Positions 16,986 through 26,965 of a stretch of DNA of 64,000 nucleotides are shown here, in pieces. The DNA lies in the NCBI GenBank assembly GCA_014584345.1, contig JACTNB010000035.1:1-64000 (forward strand), given 5' to 3'. The notes below the pieces were generated by a model. That model was not told where the DNA came from, ran no database searches, and saw only the letters and a list, made by a program, of their open reading frames with translations. A program made the translations under genes and the position numbers. The DNA comes from Planctomycetota bacterium (lineage in GTDB: Bacteria > Planctomycetota > Planctomycetia > Planctomycetales > Planctomycetaceae). How positions within the stretch are numbered: the first letter of the stretch is position 1; each line of letters starts with the position of its first letter.

Positions 16986-18023
16986 ATGGGGATCGAGGAG
17001 ATATGTGTCATCGGGTACCCGTCCCGGTTGGGAGGCGCGGATACGGAACTGGATCATCAGATCCGTGTCTGGCAGGCGCTGGGGCTGAAGGTCCATCTGA
17101 TCCACACCGGGCCGCTCGATGACAATCTGCGGGCGATGAAGATGGAGGAGCGGGGCTGCATCGTGCACACGCCGGGGGACTGGGGGGCGTGCAAAGGGAT
17201 GCACGTCATTTCCTACTGCAACGGCGAGTTCCTGAAGCATCTGGAGGCGATCAAACTCTACGCAAGGACGACCACGTTCGTGAACTGTATGACGTGGCTG
17301 TTCGACCCGGAAAAGGAGATGCACCGCCGGGGACTGATCGACTGCTTCCTGTACCAGACCGAACACGCTCGCGAAAAGGTTCAGGATGAACTGAAATCGA
17401 TCAACGAGCGGTTCCGCTGGTTCAAGGTCCGACCGTACTTCCACCTGGACGAGTTTCCCTACTACGACGATCGCCCGGAGGACAAGTTCCGGTTTGCACG
17501 TATCTCCCGCGAAGACGCAGGCAAGTATCACCAGGCACAGCTCTGGGTCTACGAAACGATGGTCGCCCCGGTCCTCAAGGAAGGGGTGATGCTGGGAGTA
17601 AACGACCAGATCCGGGGCAAAATCGGCCAGGAACCCAACTGGATCAAGGCGTATCCGGCCGGCGGCCTGTCCGTTCACGAAGTCTATCGTCATGCGCACT
17701 GCATCATCCAGATGACGGAGACCTATGAGAATTTGCCCCGCGTCGGGTTCGAGGCAATGGCCAGCGGGTGTCTCTTGATCGTGGATGACCGCGGGGGCTG
17801 GCGGGAACTGGTCCAGCATGGCCAGACCGGGTTTCTCTGTAAGGACCAGCGGGAGTTCGTGTACTACTCGTCGAGGGCCGCGTTTGAGCGGGAGGAACGT
17901 CGCCTGATGGCAGCCAGCGCCCGCCATTGGCTCGAGGCCAACTGGGGAATGGAGCAGGCGAAACAGGAATGGACCAGGTTCTTTGAACATCTTGAAACGC
18001 TTCCAGCCGGAGGACATTCATGA
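16986..18023 (+). CDS. Glycosyltransferase, GT4-like (GT-B fold)
   Basis: A 345-residue protein resembling family 4 transferases. The C-terminal half carries the donor-site pattern ETYENLPRVGFEAMASGC with the two conserved Glu residues. It is followed by GGWRELVQHGQTGFL, the usual region around the nucleotide sugar. The N-terminal half has the acceptor-side Rossmann start (GADTELDHQIRVWQALG). No membrane anchor is present, so it is soluble. Its stop overlaps the next glycosyltransferase start as ATGA. The acceptor is unknown. Confidence 0.85.
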   Translation: MGIEEICVIGYPSRLGGADTELDHQIRVWQALGLKVHLIHTGPLDDNLRAMKMEERGCIVHTPGDWGACKGMHVISYCNGEFLKHLEAIKLYARTTTFVNCMTWLFDPEKEMHRRGLIDCFLYQTEHAREKVQDELKSINERFRWFKVRPYFHLDEFPYYDDRPEDKFRFARISREDAGKYHQAQLWVYETMVAPVLKEGVMLGVNDQIRGKIGQEPNWIKAYPAGGLSVHEVYRHAHCIIQMTETYENLPRVGFEAMASGCLLIVDDRGGWRELVQHGQTGFLCKDQREFVYYSSRAAFEREERRLMAASARHWLEANWGMEQAKQEWTRFFEHLETLPAGGHS

Positions 18024-21000
18024 AAGGATTTCCTCCAGTCAGCGCGATGTGCCTGACGTACGGCCGTCCTCATCTCCTGGAGGAGGCGATCCAGTCATTT
18101 CTGCTGCAGGATTATCCGGGACCAAAGGAACTGGTTGTCCTGAATGATTTCGCCGACCAGACGTTGGTCTGCGATCATTCCAATGTTCGCATCATCAATA
18201 CCGGCGAGCGATTTGCGACGGTGGGTGAGAAGCGAAACGCCTGCGCGGAACTGGCCACCCATGACATCCTGTTTGTCTGGGATGACGACGATCTCTACCT
18301 GCCGTGGCGGTTCAGTCTCTCCATTCGCCGACTCGACGAATCCAAAGGATTCTACAAGTGTCCCCAGGCCTGGATGCTGAACAATGGGAGTATCGATGGA
18401 CCGACGACGAATCTGTATCACAGCGCTGCCTGCTTCACCCGAGAACTGTTCGAGCGTGCGGGCCGGTATCCGCACATCGGCTCAGGGCAGGATTGGGATT
18501 TTGAGGTTGTGCTCAAGAAACTGATCTCGGGTGATAAAGACGATCGCACGCTTCACCCTGAGGAAGTCTATTACATTTATCGCTGGCACGGGACTGGTTC
18601 CTACCACCTCAGTGCCTTCGGCCGCGACGAAGGGAAGCCGGTCTCGGGGCAAGTCAAGGTCGCTGAGTTCGTTGAAACTCAGGTGCGAGAAGGCAAGATC
18701 GCGTCCGGCACAGTGCGACTGAGGCCGGCTTGGCAGAGCGATTACCATGCAATGGTGCGGTCACGAACCGGGATAATCAAATCATCGCCGTCGGCCACAA
18801 TCGCGGCTGACACTGCTGTTGCTGCTTCGCCCATCCCGCAGGGCACAAAACACGAGAATAACGGTCGTTCCTCGCAGTCGGACAATGACGCGCACAAGCT
18901 GATGGTGTCCGTCAGCGTCCATCAAGACCGTTCTCCGGGGGGACTGCCGCTGGTCAGCTGCATCATGCCGACTTATGGCCGGCCGGACTACGTCGGCGAG
19001 TCGATTGCCATGTTCCTGGCGCAGGATTATCCCGCCAAGGAACTGATCGTGCTTAACGACTGCCCCGGACAGAAACTCACTGGTGAGTTCCGTGGCGTGC
19101 GGATCGTCAACGTGGAACGACGATGGCCGTCGCTGGGAGAGAAACGCAACGCGGCGATTGAACTGGCTCATGGTGAATACGTCGCCGTGTGGGACGATGA
19201 TGACGTCTACCTCCCGTGGCGGCTGTCGCACAGCATGCGACGGATTCAGGAGCTGCAAGCGTCGCTGTATTGCCCGGCAGAGTACTGGGCCTATTGGGGC
19301 GAGGGCGATCTCCGGGAAAGCCGTGCTGCTCTGGAATGGATTTACCATCCGCTCGTGATATTCCGCAAACATCTCTGGCGGGAAGTCGGTGGTTACCCCG
19401 CTCAAACGCTTAACGAAGACACAGCCTTCGTCAGGAGAGCCCTCAAACATCTCAAGATCGACTGGTCAGGCGATCCAATCAGCCGATCCGATCGAGTCAT
19501 GGTCATAAGGGGAAAATCCAAATATACCCACACGAGTATTTCCGGAGGACAAGGCAGTCCCGATACTCGATCTGGTGAGATTGTGTTGACGCCGGGGCCG
19601 ATTTCCGATCCGGTTCTGCGATCGTTCACGGAGCGTCTCATCGCACGTCGGATGCACGATGCCTCGCGTCGTCGGCACAGTCGCCGCGTCAGAGAGTCAC
19701 TTCCGGCGGCGGCCGGGGCCGACGAAGTCTGGCTGGATCGGCTCTCGCCCGAATCGATCAGCGTCGGATACGGTGAAGCAGGGTTCCGAGGGAGTCTCGG
19801 TTACGAAGGGCGGCCCGTAGAGATCTGCGGTGAACGGATGCCGCACGCGATCAGTGCGCATGCGACATCCCGGATCGTCTATCGATTGGGGCGTCAGTTT
19901 GAGGCGTTTTGCAGCCGCGTCGGGGTAAATGACTCCACTCCCGACGGTGTGACCAGTGCCGATTTCATCGTCCTTGCCGATGGCGAGATTGCAGGTCTCG
20001 TCAGGAATGTTCGTCCCGGCCAATTGCGAGTAATCACCGCAGATGTGAGCGGCGTGCAGCAACTGGAACTGGTGATCCAAACGCGGCGCTGGAATTCGTG
20101 TCATACCGTGTGGGCCGATCCGGTCCTATCAAGTCATCGACAGAGAGCTTCTCGGAAGGTTGTGGTTGACGGGCTTGAACGGGCGGAGATTGTTGTCCCT
20201 CTGGGACTGCCTCCCTCCGAACTTTGCATTGCAACAGTCGGCTCTCGCGGTTACGCAGACTGGATCGACGATCTATTGGGGTCGGTGTGTGCGAACTCGC
20301 AATGTCCCAATGCCTTGCTGGCGATCTTCTCCTTTAACGACAGTCCGGAAATCCGGCGGGTGGCCGAGAAATATCGGGCGACTGTGATCCCCTGCCATCC
20401 GCTTCGCCCTTTGAATATGGCCAGCAAGGCGGTCGTTTATGCAGCGGGCCACGTCATCCCGGCGCGGAAATTTATTTGCCTCGACGCCGACATGCTGGTG
20501 GTCGATGACCTGAGACCGATTGCTGCCGCGATCGACGCTGCTCCGCTGGGGGCGATTCTAGCGTGCCGCGAGGCCCATTGGGCCCGCGATCTGGGCCATG
20601 CCCTGAGTTGTATCTATGGCGGCCAGGCCGATGACATCTCTCAGTTAACCGGAGAGATTACTCCGGAAGAACATTCCTATCGCCTCATCGTCAATGATGG
20701 CCTCTTTGCTGGCACGCGAGCGGCGCTTTGCTCGCTCGACAACCAGATCCGCTGCCTAAACCACGCGGCACGCTGGGTCGACGATCCGGTCGCGAACAGG
20801 CCGTGGCGGAATCAGTTCGTCTTCAACCTGGCGCTGGCTCAGACTGACTGCGGCGTGGAACTCAACGCCCGCTACAATGTTCAGCTGCAGAGCCAGCGGG
20901 CGGAGTTGTCTCGGGAGTCGGTCGGCGTCGTGGCCAAATCACAAGGGCTTCCGTCCAGCATCCTGCACTTCAACGGGTCAGGAAGAAACCAGTCGCCCGA

Positions 21001-21715
21001 ATGGCGCGGTCGATACCGGTCGGTCAGCCGGCCTCTGACGCGTTCCGATCGCCAGAGTGACGGGCACGAACAGTTCCTGGCCGCACTGAGAAAGTGGGTT
21101 GGCCAGTTGGGGACGGAAGTTCTTGCCTGGTCATTCTACGGAACAGCCGACGGTCGGTCTTCAAGTATTGCCGATGCCTCGACATTCCCACTCTTCGGGG
21201 CACTCCATTACCTCATCCGGGCCAATGGTTGCAGCCGTGTGATCGAGACGGGTACCGCGCGTGGAGTTTCGGCAGCTTGCCTGGCCTCCGCCGTGGCACA
21301 TCGGGCGGGGGGCGTGGTGGTGACTCTGGACGTGAACGTGAAACCCGAGCGCGAGCTGCTGTGGGCGATGCTGCCTGCTCCCATCCGAGGGTGTATCGTG
21401 CCGCGACAAAGCGAGTCGATCGAGGGGCTGCGGGCCGCATTATCGGACGGAGAAACGTATCACGCGGCCCTCCTGGACACCGTCCACACCAGGGAGCATG
21501 TTCTCCGGGAGTTCGATTTCGCCCGCCGACTGGTCTGCGACGGTGGGCTGATCCTGATTCATGATGCGATCTTCCGAGGCGGCTCGGTCGGAGCAGCGCT
21601 CGACGAAATCCAGCGACAGGGCTACGGCGTGACGCGACTCTGGACGGCGGAGGACGGTGAACGCGAGGACGACGCGCTGGGGCTTGCTGTTATCGAGAAC
21701 CGACGGCGACGGTAG
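18020..21715 (+). CDS. Five-domain protein: three glycosyltransferases, NPCBM-like domain, methyltransferase
   Basis: A 1231-residue fusion. Residues about 6-240 and 312-540 are two related GT2 (GT-A) domains, each with FVWDDDD/AVWDDDD followed by YLPWR. Residues about 575-710 resemble an NPCBM carbohydrate-associated beta domain (SVGYGEAGFRGSLGYEG). Residues about 735-1000 form a third GT-A domain with LDADMLVVDD as metal-binding motif. Residues about 1075-1225 are a class I methyltransferase (VIETGTARGVSAACLAS). The ATG has a GGAGG site and overlaps the preceding gene. Such a protein could build and cap a short glycan without releasing intermediates; substrate unknown. Confidence 0.87.
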   Translation: MKGFPPVSAMCLTYGRPHLLEEAIQSFLLQDYPGPKELVVLNDFADQTLVCDHSNVRIINTGERFATVGEKRNACAELATHDILFVWDDDDLYLPWRFSLSIRRLDESKGFYKCPQAWMLNNGSIDGPTTNLYHSAACFTRELFERAGRYPHIGSGQDWDFEVVLKKLISGDKDDRTLHPEEVYYIYRWHGTGSYHLSAFGRDEGKPVSGQVKVAEFVETQVREGKIASGTVRLRPAWQSDYHAMVRSRTGIIKSSPSATIAADTAVAASPIPQGTKHENNGRSSQSDNDAHKLMVSVSVHQDRSPGGLPLVSCIMPTYGRPDYVGESIAMFLAQDYPAKELIVLNDCPGQKLTGEFRGVRIVNVERRWPSLGEKRNAAIELAHGEYVAVWDDDDVYLPWRLSHSMRRIQELQASLYCPAEYWAYWGEGDLRESRAALEWIYHPLVIFRKHLWREVGGYPAQTLNEDTAFVRRALKHLKIDWSGDPISRSDRVMVIRGKSKYTHTSISGGQGSPDTRSGEIVLTPGPISDPVLRSFTERLIARRMHDASRRRHSRRVRESLPAAAGADEVWLDRLSPESISVGYGEAGFRGSLGYEGRPVEICGERMPHAISAHATSRIVYRLGRQFEAFCSRVGVNDSTPDGVTSADFIVLADGEIAGLVRNVRPGQLRVITADVSGVQQLELVIQTRRWNSCHTVWADPVLSSHRQRASRKVVVDGLERAEIVVPLGLPPSELCIATVGSRGYADWIDDLLGSVCANSQCPNALLAIFSFNDSPEIRRVAEKYRATVIPCHPLRPLNMASKAVVYAAGHVIPARKFICLDADMLVVDDLRPIAAAIDAAPLGAILACREAHWARDLGHALSCIYGGQADDISQLTGEITPEEHSYRLIVNDGLFAGTRAALCSLDNQIRCLNHAARWVDDPVANRPWRNQFVFNLALAQTDCGVELNARYNVQLQSQRAELSRESVGVVAKSQGLPSSILHFNGSGRNQSPEWRGRYRSVSRPLTRSDRQSDGHEQFLAALRKWVGQLGTEVLAWSFYGTADGRSSSIADASTFPLFGALHYLIRANGCSRVIETGTARGVSAACLASAVAHRAGGVVVTLDVNVKPERELLWAMLPAPIRGCIVPRQSESIEGLRAALSDGETYHAALLDTVHTREHVLREFDFARRLVCDGGLILIHDAIFRGGSVGAALDEIQRQGYGVTRLWTAEDGEREDDALGLAVIENRRRR

Positions 21716-21748
21716 TTTATTGATCGAAAATCACGGAGGATCTGTGGA

Positions 21749-22510
21749 ATGCCTTTGTTGCCGCCAACCGCCGTTGAACCGGTCTTCGCTCCAATGGCAG
21801 GGAAGAGGGTGGCCTACGTTCAGGGACTCTGTGGAAACGTGGGAGACGGGCTGATCGAGCAGGTGACGTTTCAGCTTTTCGCCCGGCATGGAGTGGCGTA
21901 CCGCGTTGTGAATCAGAGCTGGCAATGGGACGGCACGCTCGACGGAGACTTCGACGAAATGGTCCTGTTCGGCGGGGGGAACATGGGCTACCCTGGCTCA
22001 GGGACCATCCGCAAAGCGGCGAATCGAAGCCCGCTGCCGAAGACGCTCCTGCCCCAATCCTGGGTAGCCCATGAGGATGCCCCCTACGAGCGTGTGTTCG
22101 TGCGGGAACGCTACAGTCAGGCGTACTGCACCCGCGCGATGCTGGTGCCCGATCTGGCCCTGTGTTTTGAGAATGTCGAACCTGTCCCCGAGCCGACGAC
22201 CGACCTGGGCGTATTCCTGCGACAGGATCAGGAATCGCGGTTCGGCGTCAAAGCCACTGATCCAGCGACGGGCCTACGTCGTCAGGATTCCTCCGCGTAT
22301 CTCCGCAAGGCGGCCGAGCATGCCACGATCATCACGGATCGACTCCACTTCGCGATTGCGGGCCTGATCTGTCGGCGACGCGTGATCCTGCTGCCGAACA
22401 GCTATCACAAGAACCTGGGCGTTTACGAAGCCTGGCTGAAAGACCTGCACTGCGAGTGGGCGGACCATCCCGAGGAGGCGAATGAGCGATGCCGGACATC
22501 GAAGCCGTAG
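21749..22510 (+). CDS. Polysaccharide pyruvyl transferase family protein
   Basis: A 253-residue protein with the family signature blocks: QGLCGNVGDGLIEQ at the N-terminus, MVLFGGGNMGYPG in the middle and TDRLHFAIAGLICRRRVILL near the end. These enzymes transfer pyruvate from PEP to a sugar, forming a ketal, in capsule or cell-wall glycans; some family members act as different transferases. GGAGG lies 9 nt before the ATG and the gene overlaps the following glycosyltransferase by 22 bp. It would modify the glycan made by its neighbours. Confidence 0.85.
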   Translation: MPLLPPTAVEPVFAPMAGKRVAYVQGLCGNVGDGLIEQVTFQLFARHGVAYRVVNQSWQWDGTLDGDFDEMVLFGGGNMGYPGSGTIRKAANRSPLPKTLLPQSWVAHEDAPYERVFVRERYSQAYCTRAMLVPDLALCFENVEPVPEPTTDLGVFLRQDQESRFGVKATDPATGLRRQDSSAYLRKAAEHATIITDRLHFAIAGLICRRRVILLPNSYHKNLGVYEAWLKDLHCEWADHPEEANERCRTSKP

Positions 22511-23199
22511 TTGTGAGCTACAAGAGGCCAGGGAACATTTCGCGGATCCTGGAAGCGTTGCGGTCCCAGACGGTCCCCTGCTCGATCACGCTCGTCAACT
22601 GCGCCCCTGGGCCGGAGTGGGAGCCTGACGTCCCCGCCGGCCTTTGTGACCGCTACTTGCGGTTTTATGAGAACCACGGCGCGTATAACAGGTTCTTGGG
22701 GGCATTCTTCTACGAACGCGAGTTTACGTACTTCCACGATGATGACATGTTGCCGGGAACACGCGTCCTCGAACATTTTCTGGAGTCGGCAAGCAACCTT
22801 GAGTTCGGCGTCCTCGGCCAGTTCGGGCGAATGTTTCCGGCGGACGGGATACACTATCGGCAGAATGAGATTCCGCGCACGGAGTCGCTGACGCCGGTCG
22901 ACCTGATCGTTCGTGCCTACTTTGTTCGGTCGCGGCATCTCCATCATGTCTTGCGGCTCAAGTGGGCCATGCCGCCGATCGACGTGAAAGAAGACGACAT
23001 GCTGCTGTCCTGTTCGCTGAAGATGTACGCGGGACTCCAGTCGTACCTGACGCCGCTCTCGGATGATCCTGAGACGAGCGTTGTCAAAAAGCCACTTGAT
23101 GGCCGTCATGCCTGTGCGAGTCGATCGGATCACATGCAGCGGCGCACGGCCGCCATGCGGTCGATCATCACCCTGGGATGGCCGAACGTGCAGCCATAG
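22489..23199 (+). CDS. Glycosyltransferase family 2-like protein
   Basis: A 236-residue GT-A protein starting IEAVVVSYKRPGNISRILEAL, the classic family 2 opening. The metal-binding motif is YFHDDDM near residue 85. Later IDVKEDDMLLS may carry the catalytic base. GAGGAGG is located about 10 nt before the start. It is the last plus-strand gene of the glycosylation island and faces the convergent minus-strand genes across 168 bp with no recognised content. Confidence 0.85.
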   Translation: MPDIEAVVVSYKRPGNISRILEALRSQTVPCSITLVNCAPGPEWEPDVPAGLCDRYLRFYENHGAYNRFLGAFFYEREFTYFHDDDMLPGTRVLEHFLESASNLEFGVLGQFGRMFPADGIHYRQNEIPRTESLTPVDLIVRAYFVRSRHLHHVLRLKWAMPPIDVKEDDMLLSCSLKMYAGLQSYLTPLSDDPETSVVKKPLDGRHACASRSDHMQRRTAAMRSIITLGWPNVQP

Positions 23200-23367
23200 G
23201 TTGGCATCATCGAAAGGAGCCAACTCGTCAGAACTCCTCGCCTAGCGGCACGTTCCAACATGGGCGCATCGGTCTTCGCCAACGAAAACACCCCGTGGTC
23301 CGATCATTCGAACTAGGGGTGCGTGGCGAATCGAGATGTGGCAGCAACGCTGATGATAGGTCCGGAC

Positions 23368-26235
23368 TCAACATCCAAATCCCTGAGATCGATTGCGCTC
23401 GGTGAGCAGCGCCAGATCCAACGCTCCAATGTCGAGCGACGCACGGCCGACTTGACGGGCGTGCTCGCAGAGGATCGCCGACAGTGCACCGGCTGAGCAC
23501 AGCAGCAGATCCCAGTCGGTGGTGAACAGTTCGTCCCGCATGCGGGGCCAGTGGGTGTGCTTGGGCTGGTTGAGCGGGGGGCAGTTGACGGTCGTTGCGA
23601 TCGACCAGGTGATGTCCTCGCCGCCCGTCGAGCGGACGAATTCGGGGTCCATCAGTCTGGCCGCCAATTGCTCGGCCTGACCGCTGACGATCGCCAGTCG
23701 TTTACCGTCCAGTAGCGGCCACCAGAGGCCTTCGTTGAGGAGCTTGTAGACCGCGTTGCAGTCGACTTTGCGTTTGCGGCTGCGGGCGTAGCCGAACCCT
23801 TCGGCGTCGATGGTGACGCCATGAGCCGTCAACGCGGCGTGAGTGAGACGCTCGGCGATGTCCCAGCCGAACTGGCAGAGCCAGGCGGGGGCGTTGCGGC
23901 AGGCTTCGTCGAACAGCGGCCAGAGCAGATCGCGATCCTCGGGATGCAGACCGGTGGTCAGGTCCAGGCGGTCGAGCCATTCGCGATCGACGTCCGGCAA
24001 CCGGGCCAGCGCATCACGACACCACCAGGCGACGTCGCCGTCGGAGAGGGCCCAGATCGCGGCCGGCTCCGGGCCGTTGAGTGTATCGACGATCCACTGG
24101 CAGGCGGCCCTTCCCGTCAGGAACCCGGAGCGGTATGCCCAGATGTCCGTCGTCTCCCAGGCTTCGGGCCAGTGGTCCCAGACCATAATCGTGTGGGCTT
24201 CGTTCTCGAGGTGCCGGCATTCGGCGTCCCAGAGGAGCTTCGCCTGCAGGCCGGTGGACTTCAGCCGCTCGTAGAACGCCGGATCGAAGTCGACGTAGGG
24301 CTGCTGTCGCGCTGTGAACAGTGCCTCGCGGAATACATCCGTCCGGAACATCGTGCAACCGAACCCGTTGCCTTCAATGACAGCCGTCCCGGTTCCCCGT
24401 TTGGTGATGATCTCCCGCCCGGCTGTCCAGGCGACGTAGCCCACGTGGAACCGCGAGGGGTACGGGCCGGCCACCGAGGCCGTCGTGGAGTCGAACCCGC
24501 GGAGCAGCAGTTCCGCGGCGTTCGGGGGCGGGATGACGTCATCCTCGATGATCCACAGGAACGTGCCGCTGACCTCACGGGCGAAACGGTTGTAGATGCG
24601 AGCGGCCGCCATTCGCACGGCGTCCTGAACCTCGGACAACCGGCGATCGGCATCGGCCAGCCCCGGTTCCGCCACGGACTCGGCGATGTGCCGCACGTCC
24701 CGGTAGTCGCACTCGCTGAGCCAACGGCGGATGCGGCGGCCGAACCGGGCGTCCTGGCTGGTATCCAGCAGCACCAGCCGGACCTGGTCGTGGGGCCAGG
24801 TCTGCTGCTCGAGGAACTGCTGGAAGTAGGGCCAGACGGCGGTCCGTCCCGACAGCGGTACGCAGAGCGTGATCGTCTCGTGCCTCAGCCCGCGGAGATC
24901 GAAGTAGGAACGCTCCGCCTGCTTGGTGACCGAGACGCCGCCGGCGTGCCGGCGGTAACCATAGGTCGCCCGCTGCTTCCGGGCCTGCCAGCCCTGCTCC
25001 AGAATCCGCCGCCAGACGAGCCAGTCTTCATGAACCACGTGGGGGTCGGCTGGGACTTCCAGGGCCCGGCTCATCTCCAGCGCCTCGCGGCGGACGATTG
25101 CCCCGTTGTGGACGTGGTTCAGCCGGGACATGTTGTCGACCGTGATCTCCTCCGGCTGGACGAGGAGTGCGTTCTCGTCTCCGAACCGGTCCGCATCGGA
25201 ATACACGAACCCGATGTCGTGCCGATCGAACGCCGCGAGACCTGACCGCAGGTAGTCGGGGGAGAGCCGGTCGTCGGCATCGACGAAGCAGACGAACTCC
25301 GCGGTCGTCGCGTTCAGCCCCGCCAGCCGGGCCAGCCGCACGTTGCGGTGCTCGACCCGCAGATAGCGGACGCCCCAGTCAGCCCAGCGGGCAGCGATGG
25401 CGGACGTGTCATCATCGGAAGCGTCATCGACAACGAGGATCTCCTCCGGCCGGCGGCTGGAGTACAGCACGCTGCGGAGACACTCATCCAAGTACATCCC
25501 GTAGTTGTGGCACGTGATAATTGCGGCGAGCGTCGGCTCGTGCTGCTTCATTGAGATCGGGCGCGGCGAGAACTTCGATCGGCACCAGAGCGTCAGGGCC
25601 GGCCCCTGGTCCTGGACCAGTTCCACATCCCGCCAGCCGCAGTCCGACAGCATCCGCAGCAGTTCCGCACGTTCCGGGCGGAACGACTGCGAGCGCAGAC
25701 CGCCGATCCGGTCGCTGGGATTTTCATTCGTGAACCGCCCGCGGTAGCCGCGGTGCTCGACGTCCGAGTCATCCACAACGTGGGTCCAGAGGAGCATCTC
25801 CGGAGCGGCATCCGCGCACTGCCGCAGCAGCCGGGCGGGATCGGCGAGGTGGTACAGCAGGCCGACGTTGTAGATGACGTCGAATGCTCCGAGCGAGGCC
25901 AGGTCGCCTGCTTCGAGATCCTGTTCCAGGAACGTCACATTCGAGACACTGAGTTCCCGCTCGATGAACCGCGCCCGCTGCAGGTGCTCGCGGCGGGCAT
26001 CGATGGCCACGACGTGCCCTACCCGCCGGGCCAGCGGGAACGTACGGCCCCCCTCCATGCAGCCGAGTTCCAGCACCCGGCGGGCCAGTGGAGCGCGGTC
26101 GATGAACGCCCGCAGCAGTGGATCGTCCTCGCCGACCTCGTAGCTGCCGCCGACGGTCTGACCATGCAGGCGGAACCGCATCGTCCAGGGGCTCAGACGT
26201 TCGAACTCTGTTTTCCAATCAGCGGTGCCGATCAT
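23368..26235 (-). CDS. Multi-domain methyltransferase / glycosyltransferase / GT-D-like protein
   Basis: The ATG at 26235 is chosen because it overlaps the stop of the upstream gene (ATGA); the product is 955 residues. Residues about 40-170 are a class I methyltransferase (RVLELGCMEGGRTFPLA, FDVIYNVGLLYHL). Residues about 235-450 are a GT2 domain (TCHNYGMYLDECLRSVL, CFVDADDRLSPDY). Residues about 455-720 are a second GT-A domain with WIIEDDVIPP. The last 110 residues (GKRLAIVSGQAEQLAARLM, LLLCSAGALS, LDIGALD) resemble the GT-D/DUF1792 type. The second core is clearly paralogous to that in the 28782-31154 protein. Confidence 0.87.
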   Translation of the reverse strand: MIGTADWKTEFERLSPWTMRFRLHGQTVGGSYEVGEDDPLLRAFIDRAPLARRVLELGCMEGGRTFPLARRVGHVVAIDARREHLQRARFIERELSVSNVTFLEQDLEAGDLASLGAFDVIYNVGLLYHLADPARLLRQCADAAPEMLLWTHVVDDSDVEHRGYRGRFTNENPSDRIGGLRSQSFRPERAELLRMLSDCGWRDVELVQDQGPALTLWCRSKFSPRPISMKQHEPTLAAIITCHNYGMYLDECLRSVLYSSRRPEEILVVDDASDDDTSAIAARWADWGVRYLRVEHRNVRLARLAGLNATTAEFVCFVDADDRLSPDYLRSGLAAFDRHDIGFVYSDADRFGDENALLVQPEEITVDNMSRLNHVHNGAIVRREALEMSRALEVPADPHVVHEDWLVWRRILEQGWQARKQRATYGYRRHAGGVSVTKQAERSYFDLRGLRHETITLCVPLSGRTAVWPYFQQFLEQQTWPHDQVRLVLLDTSQDARFGRRIRRWLSECDYRDVRHIAESVAEPGLADADRRLSEVQDAVRMAAARIYNRFAREVSGTFLWIIEDDVIPPPNAAELLLRGFDSTTASVAGPYPSRFHVGYVAWTAGREIITKRGTGTAVIEGNGFGCTMFRTDVFREALFTARQQPYVDFDPAFYERLKSTGLQAKLLWDAECRHLENEAHTIMVWDHWPEAWETTDIWAYRSGFLTGRAACQWIVDTLNGPEPAAIWALSDGDVAWWCRDALARLPDVDREWLDRLDLTTGLHPEDRDLLWPLFDEACRNAPAWLCQFGWDIAERLTHAALTAHGVTIDAEGFGYARSRKRKVDCNAVYKLLNEGLWWPLLDGKRLAIVSGQAEQLAARLMDPEFVRSTGGEDITWSIATTVNCPPLNQPKHTHWPRMRDELFTTDWDLLLCSAGALSAILCEHARQVGRASLDIGALDLALLTERNRSQGFGC

Positions 26236-26939
26236 AGTTCGTCGCGCTCCAGCGGGATCTGCTTGTGGGGATGACTTACCGCGACGTCGAGTCCATCCGG
26301 AACCGGATCGCGCCATTGGCTGAACACTTCGGCGAAGTGAGTCTGCGGAATGCCGAGTCGCCGACAGCACCAGCCGATCAGCCAGTCGGTCCGCACCCGG
26401 CCATCGCGGCGGACCATCTGCAGCACCGCCGAATTGAGAGTGCCGTCCGGCAACACGGCCCAGGACTGCTCCGGGCGGGTGAGGAGCGGGTCAGTCAGCA
26501 GACCCGATTCGAGCAGCTTCGCCCCTGCTGCCCGTGTGAACCCCATGCAGCCCCCCTGCGTGGGGAGGCCGTTGCCGAATACCGCCAGTTCCTCTCCCGG
26601 CAGCCAGCGGAATCGGCGGTGGACCAGCGTGTCGGGGTCGAGCTTGAACAGGTAGGCCGTGTTCGCCCCCCAGCAGCCCAGCATCCGCTCGATGATCCGC
26701 CCGCCGTGCCGGAGGGGGTAAAGCTCCTCGCCGATGTGGAACTCGACGCGGTGACGATCGAGGAACGCGGCGTACCGCCGGTCATGGTCGCCATCGGAGA
26801 TGACGATCACCCGCGAGGTGGGGAAGTGTCGGCGGAGGTGCCCCAGGCACCACTCCGCCCGCTGAACGTCGCGGCAGACCTGAAGATAGAACGTCAGGTC
26901 GGCGTCGGTGTAGACCTGTCGTGGCTCAGCTTGTCCCAT
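26232..26939 (-). CDS. GT-A fold glycosyltransferase
   Basis: A 235-residue soluble protein. It opens LTFYLQVCRDVQRAEWCLGH and continues SRVIVISDGDHD. The probable metal-binding DxD is FKLDPDTL near residue 100. GGCMGFTRAAG lies further down in the acceptor region. It is joined to the downstream multi-domain protein by ATGA and probably belongs to the operon reading from the tail genes. Family assignment below GT-A level is uncertain. Confidence 0.75.
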   Translation of the reverse strand: MGQAEPRQVYTDADLTFYLQVCRDVQRAEWCLGHLRRHFPTSRVIVISDGDHDRRYAAFLDRHRVEFHIGEELYPLRHGGRIIERMLGCWGANTAYLFKLDPDTLVHRRFRWLPGEELAVFGNGLPTQGGCMGFTRAAGAKLLESGLLTDPLLTRPEQSWAVLPDGTLNSAVLQMVRRDGRVRTDWLIGWCCRRLGIPQTHFAEVFSQWRDPVPDGLDVAVSHPHKQIPLERDEL

Positions 26940-26965
26940 GCAGTGCCTCAGTCATTGAACGGTGT

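Noticed and set aside
23200..23367. Possible terminator or small RNA between convergent glycosyltransferase genes
   Set aside because: Only a weak CACCCC/GGGGTG pairing with a loop of about 20 bases and no T-run was seen, too little to call.
23821..25245. Plus-strand open frame of 474 codons
   Set aside because: Antisense to a multi-domain glycosyltransferase with intact motifs; no independent domain or ribosome site.
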